Assembly (NCBI GenBank): GCA_024409025.1
Contig: JAKSUM010000042.1
Coordinates: 1-8,369, forward strand
Length of the DNA: 8,369 nucleotides
Reading direction: 5' to 3'
Source of the DNA: a bacterium
GTDB lineage: Bacteria; Vulcanimicrobiota; CADAWZ01
Each line of letters starts with the position of its first letter. Position 1 is the first letter of the stretch. Below the pieces are notes generated by a model. That model saw nothing but the letters and a program-made list of their open reading frames with translations. It was not told the DNA's origin and made no database searches. Shown piece after piece: positions 6,947-8,369 of the stretch. Made by a program: the position numbers and the translations under genes.

Positions 6947-7115
6947 GTTTTCCTCCTGTTGATAACTAACTTATCTTTCAATTATTTTTCCCAGCCGCGG
7001 TTGAGACATCCCCTGTCCCTTGCCTGAAGGCAGAGATTCCCAAAAGGAATTTTAAGGGATTCCCCTGTTTTCCGGAAGACATTTCCTCCGGGAAAGCGTT
7101 TCAACGCTTTTTAAA

Positions 7116-7136
7116 AGCCGGCATATAAATCCGGCT
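7116..7136 (-). repeat. Inverted repeat AGCCGG/CCGGCT with short T-tract (weak terminator-like)
   Basis: A perfect 6-bp stem (7116-7121 and 7131-7136) surrounds a 9-nt A/T-rich loop. On the minus strand the stem runs directly into TTTTAAAAA. Four T residues are too few for an efficient terminator, and rpsD, rpoA and rplQ downstream need expression, so partial attenuation is the most it could do. Confidence 0.4.
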
Positions 7137-7152
7137 GCGGGCGGCTTGCGAT

Positions 7153-7168
7153 AGGGCGCTTCCGCCCT
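7153..7168 (-). repeat. Perfect hairpin AGGGCG-N4-CGCCCT
   Basis: A GC-rich 6-bp stem with a four-base loop (GAAG on the minus strand) lies in the rpsK-rpsD spacer. No T-tract follows on the minus strand (next is ATCGC), so it is not a terminator. It is one of about nine stems in this gap. Confidence 0.5.
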
Positions 7169-7240
7169 CATTTTGTATATAAGACCGACCGGAACGGCTT
7201 CCCGAAAAAAGGGCGTCCGTCCGATCGAGATATTCAAGAA

Positions 7241-7630
7241 CTATACTCTTCTTCTCTTTGGAGGTCTGCATCCGTTGTGAGGAATAGGAGTTACATCCTT
7301 TATCACAGTGATTGCGAGACCGTTTGCCTGAAGTGAACGGATGGCGGCTTCTCTGCCGGCTCCGGGACCCTTCACGTAAACTTCGATTGACTTCATTCCG
7401 CAGTCAACCGCTTTTTTAGCGCAAACTTCCGCAGCAGTCTGAGCGGCGAAAGGAGTGCTTTTTCTTGATCCCTTGAATCCAAGTCCGCCGGCGCTTGCCC
7501 ATGATACCGCGTTACCGTTTGTATCGGTAATCGTGATTATCGTGTTATTAAAAGTGGACTGGACATGTGCTATGCCTTTAGGGATAATTTTGTTTTCTTT
7601 TCTTCTGGATCTAACAACTCTCTTAGCCAT
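7241..7630 (-). CDS. rpsK: Small-subunit ribosomal protein S11 (uS11)
   Basis: S11 sits on the platform of the 30S subunit and contacts 16S rRNA near the mRNA path. The 129-aa product contains the family hallmarks [18 protein letters not shown] (19-36), [19 protein letters not shown] (46-64), [15 protein letters not shown] (86-100) and the invariant tail [12 protein letters not shown] (118-129), including the Asn-Gly pair N119-G120 that becomes isoaspartate in E. coli S11. Length is normal. The start ATG 7630 has AAGGAG 6 nt upstream and follows rpsM by 17 nt. Downstream is the unusually long spacer before rpsD. Confidence 0.98.
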   Translation of the reverse strand: MAKRVVRSRRKENKIIPKGIAHVQSTFNNTIITITDTNGNAVSWASAGGLGFKGSRKSTPFAAQTAAEVCAKKAVDCGMKSIEVYVKGPGAGREAAIRSLQANGLAITVIKDVTPIPHNGCRPPKRRRV

Positions 7631-7647
7631 TTCTTACTCCTTAATCC

Positions 7648-8016
7648 CTATTTCTTCTTACCGCTTACAGAGCGTCTCGGACCTTTTCTCGTTCTTGCGT
7701 TGGTCTTTGTGCGCTGTCCTCTTACGGGAAGGCTTCTGCGATGTCTCATGCCGCGGTAGCAGCTGATTTCGACAAGGCGTCTGATGTTTGCGGAGATTTC
7801 ACGGCGAAGATCACCTTCGACCCTATGATTCTTTTCTATCTCTTCTCTAAGCTTTACCGTTTCTTCTTCTGTGAGATTCTTAACTCTGATGTCTCTGCTT
7901 ACTCCGGTCTTATCGAGAATATCCTGACTTGTTTTTCTACCGATTCCAAAAATATAAGTGAGAGCGATCTCGACTCTCTTATCCTTTGGCAAATCTACAC
8001 CTGCTATACGAGCCAA
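7648..8016 (-). CDS. rpsM: Small-subunit ribosomal protein S13 (uS13), TTG start
   Basis: S13 lies in the 30S head and contacts the P-site tRNA and bridge to the 50S. The 122-aa product opens [20 protein letters not shown], the canonical start, with the helix-hairpin GIG at 24-26 and the basic tail [14 protein letters not shown] (99-112). The conserved N-terminus forces the start at TTG 8016; no ATG is available nearby. A strong GGAGGTGA ribosome site lies about 5 nt upstream and overlaps the rpmJ stop (TAGGAGGTGA), suggesting coupling to rpmJ. A TTG start in a highly expressed r-protein gene is uncommon and may lower its translation. Confidence 0.97.
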   Translation of the reverse strand: MARIAGVDLPKDKRVEIALTYIFGIGRKTSQDILDKTGVSRDIRVKNLTEEETVKLREEIEKNHRVEGDLRREISANIRRLVEISCYRGMRHRRSLPVRGQRTKTNARTRKGPRRSVSGKKK

Positions 8017-8027
8017 ATTCTCACCTC

Positions 8028-8141
8028 CTAGCCCTGAACCTGTTTATGTTTTGGGTTTTTGCAAATAACTCTTACTTTGCCTTTTCTCAATATGATTCTG
8101 CACTTATCACACCGAGTTTTAACAGATGGACGTACTTTCAT
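8028..8141 (-). CDS. rpmJ: Large-subunit ribosomal protein L36 (bL36), zinc-binding form
   Basis: This 37-aa gene encodes the small zinc-ribbon protein of the 50S subunit, starting [15 protein letters not shown] and ending [10 protein letters not shown]. The zinc ligands are C11, C14, C27 and H32, so it is the C+ form. Length is exactly the family standard. The start ATG 8141 has AAAGGAG about 9 nt upstream. It lies between infA and rpsM, 32 nt after infA, and its TAG stop is part of the rpsM ribosome site. No other reading is plausible. Confidence 0.97.
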   Translation of the reverse strand: MKVRPSVKTRCDKCRIILRKGKVRVICKNPKHKQVQG

Positions 8142-8173
8142 CCGCTTAAGCTCCTTTGCTTAATAAATTTTAG

Positions 8174-8369
8174 TTATTTGAAGCGATAAATAATTCTGCC
8201 TCTCGTTAAATCGTAAGGGGAAAGTTCAACAGTAACCTTGTCCCCAGGCAATATTTTAATAAAATTCATTCTTATCTTGCCTGAAATATGGGCAAGAACC
8301 TTATGTCCCTGAGCAATCTCAACTCTGAACATACCGCTAGGAAGAGCCTCGAGGACCTGTCCTTCAACT
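8174..8369 (-). CDS. infA: Translation initiation factor IF-1, 5' end cut by window
   Basis: IF-1 binds the 30S A site during initiation. The 64 visible residues form most of the OB fold: [18 protein letters not shown] at the left, then [20 protein letters not shown] and [19 protein letters not shown], ending IIYRFK. Against the usual 72-aa protein, about 8 N-terminal residues (MAK.D.IE type) are missing beyond position 8369. The gene reads in frame to TAA at 8174-8176. It precedes rpmJ, the standard infA-rpmJ-rpsM order. Confidence 0.97.
   Translation of the reverse strand, partial: VEGQVLEALPSGMFRVEIAQGHKVLAHISGKIRMNFIKILPGDKVTVELSPYDLTRGRIIYRFK

Larger units (their letters stand above)
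6947..7240 (-). promoter_or_regulatory. Structured 294-nt spacer between rpsK and rpsD (candidate leader or dispersed repeat)
   Basis: No convincing gene lies here, but the sequence is dense in short inverted repeats. In order of transcription they include: 7191-7222 (GGACGG paired with CCGTTCC, inner CCC/GGG around T6), 7153-7168, 7116-7136, 7093-7110 (AAAGCGT/ACGCTTT), 7069-7095 (8-bp stem with one bulge), 7055-7066 (AGGG/CCCT), 7036-7050 (ATTCC/GGAAT), 7021-7032 (TGCC/GGCA) and 6961-6975 (GATAA/TTATC). The 7093-7110 and 7069-7095 stems share 7093-7095, so they compete for three bases. No strong promoter was found on either strand. It could be an rpsD leader bound by S4, an RNA-processing or attenuation region, or an inserted small repeat element; the sequence alone does not decide. 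Confidence 0.5.

Noticed and set aside
7093..7112. Hairpin AAAGCGT/ACGCTTT followed by TT on the plus strand, as a plus-strand terminator
   Set aside because: The T-tract is too short and no plus-strand gene ends here.
7052..7237. 61-codon minus-strand frame with a TTG start in the rpsK-rpsD spacer
   Set aside because: No ribosome site precedes the TTG, the frame runs through several inverted repeats, and the product resembles no family.

Overview
Every supported gene in this window lies on the minus strand, so the biology reads from right (8369) to left (1). The window joins the end of a conserved ribosomal/transcription operon (about 4912-8369) to a four-gene accessory unit (1-4848).

Region 1, 8369 down to 4912, is the alpha-type ribosomal operon in the order infA (5' end cut off) - rpmJ - rpsM - rpsK - rpsD - rpoA - rplQ. 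It closes with a textbook intrinsic terminator at 4912-4948. Most genes are 17-32 nt apart. The exception is a 294-nt gap between rpsK and rpsD, which is full of short inverted repeats and holds no convincing gene. rpsM starts with TTG and rpsD with GTG.

Region 2, 4848 down to 1, begins with a plausible sigma70-type promoter (about 4821-4848). Then come a secreted 780-aa protein with a transglutaminase-like core, a 450-aa protein of unknown function, a HAD-superfamily hydrolase and the N-terminal part of the nucleotide pyrophosphohydrolase MazG. Gaps are 34, 34 and 9 nt with no visible terminator between genes, so they probably share one transcript. The last two enzymes suggest nucleotide or phosphate-ester housekeeping. 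The first two are unassigned.

The most interesting points are these. (a) The transglutaminase core has lost the catalytic Cys and His while keeping the Asp and the fold signature, so it looks like a pseudoenzyme, and it is flanked by two similar beta-rich segments. (b) The 450-aa neighbour appears to be built from three copies of one beta-sandwich-like unit. (c) The rpsK-rpsD spacer is an unusually structured insertion in a highly conserved operon. (d) The accessory promoter would start transcription on a GA followed by eight T residues, the kind of start linked to UTP-sensitive reiterative initiation elsewhere.

Organism: a bacterium of moderate G+C that often uses ATA for Ile and AGA/AGG for Arg. 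It has zinc-type S4 and L36, and it keeps rpsD inside the alpha operon, unlike Bacillus. Synergistota or a related deep-branching or clostridia-like lineage would fit, but this is an impression from sequence style, not a demonstrated placement. No RNA genes, transposases, CRISPR arrays or phage genes were seen.
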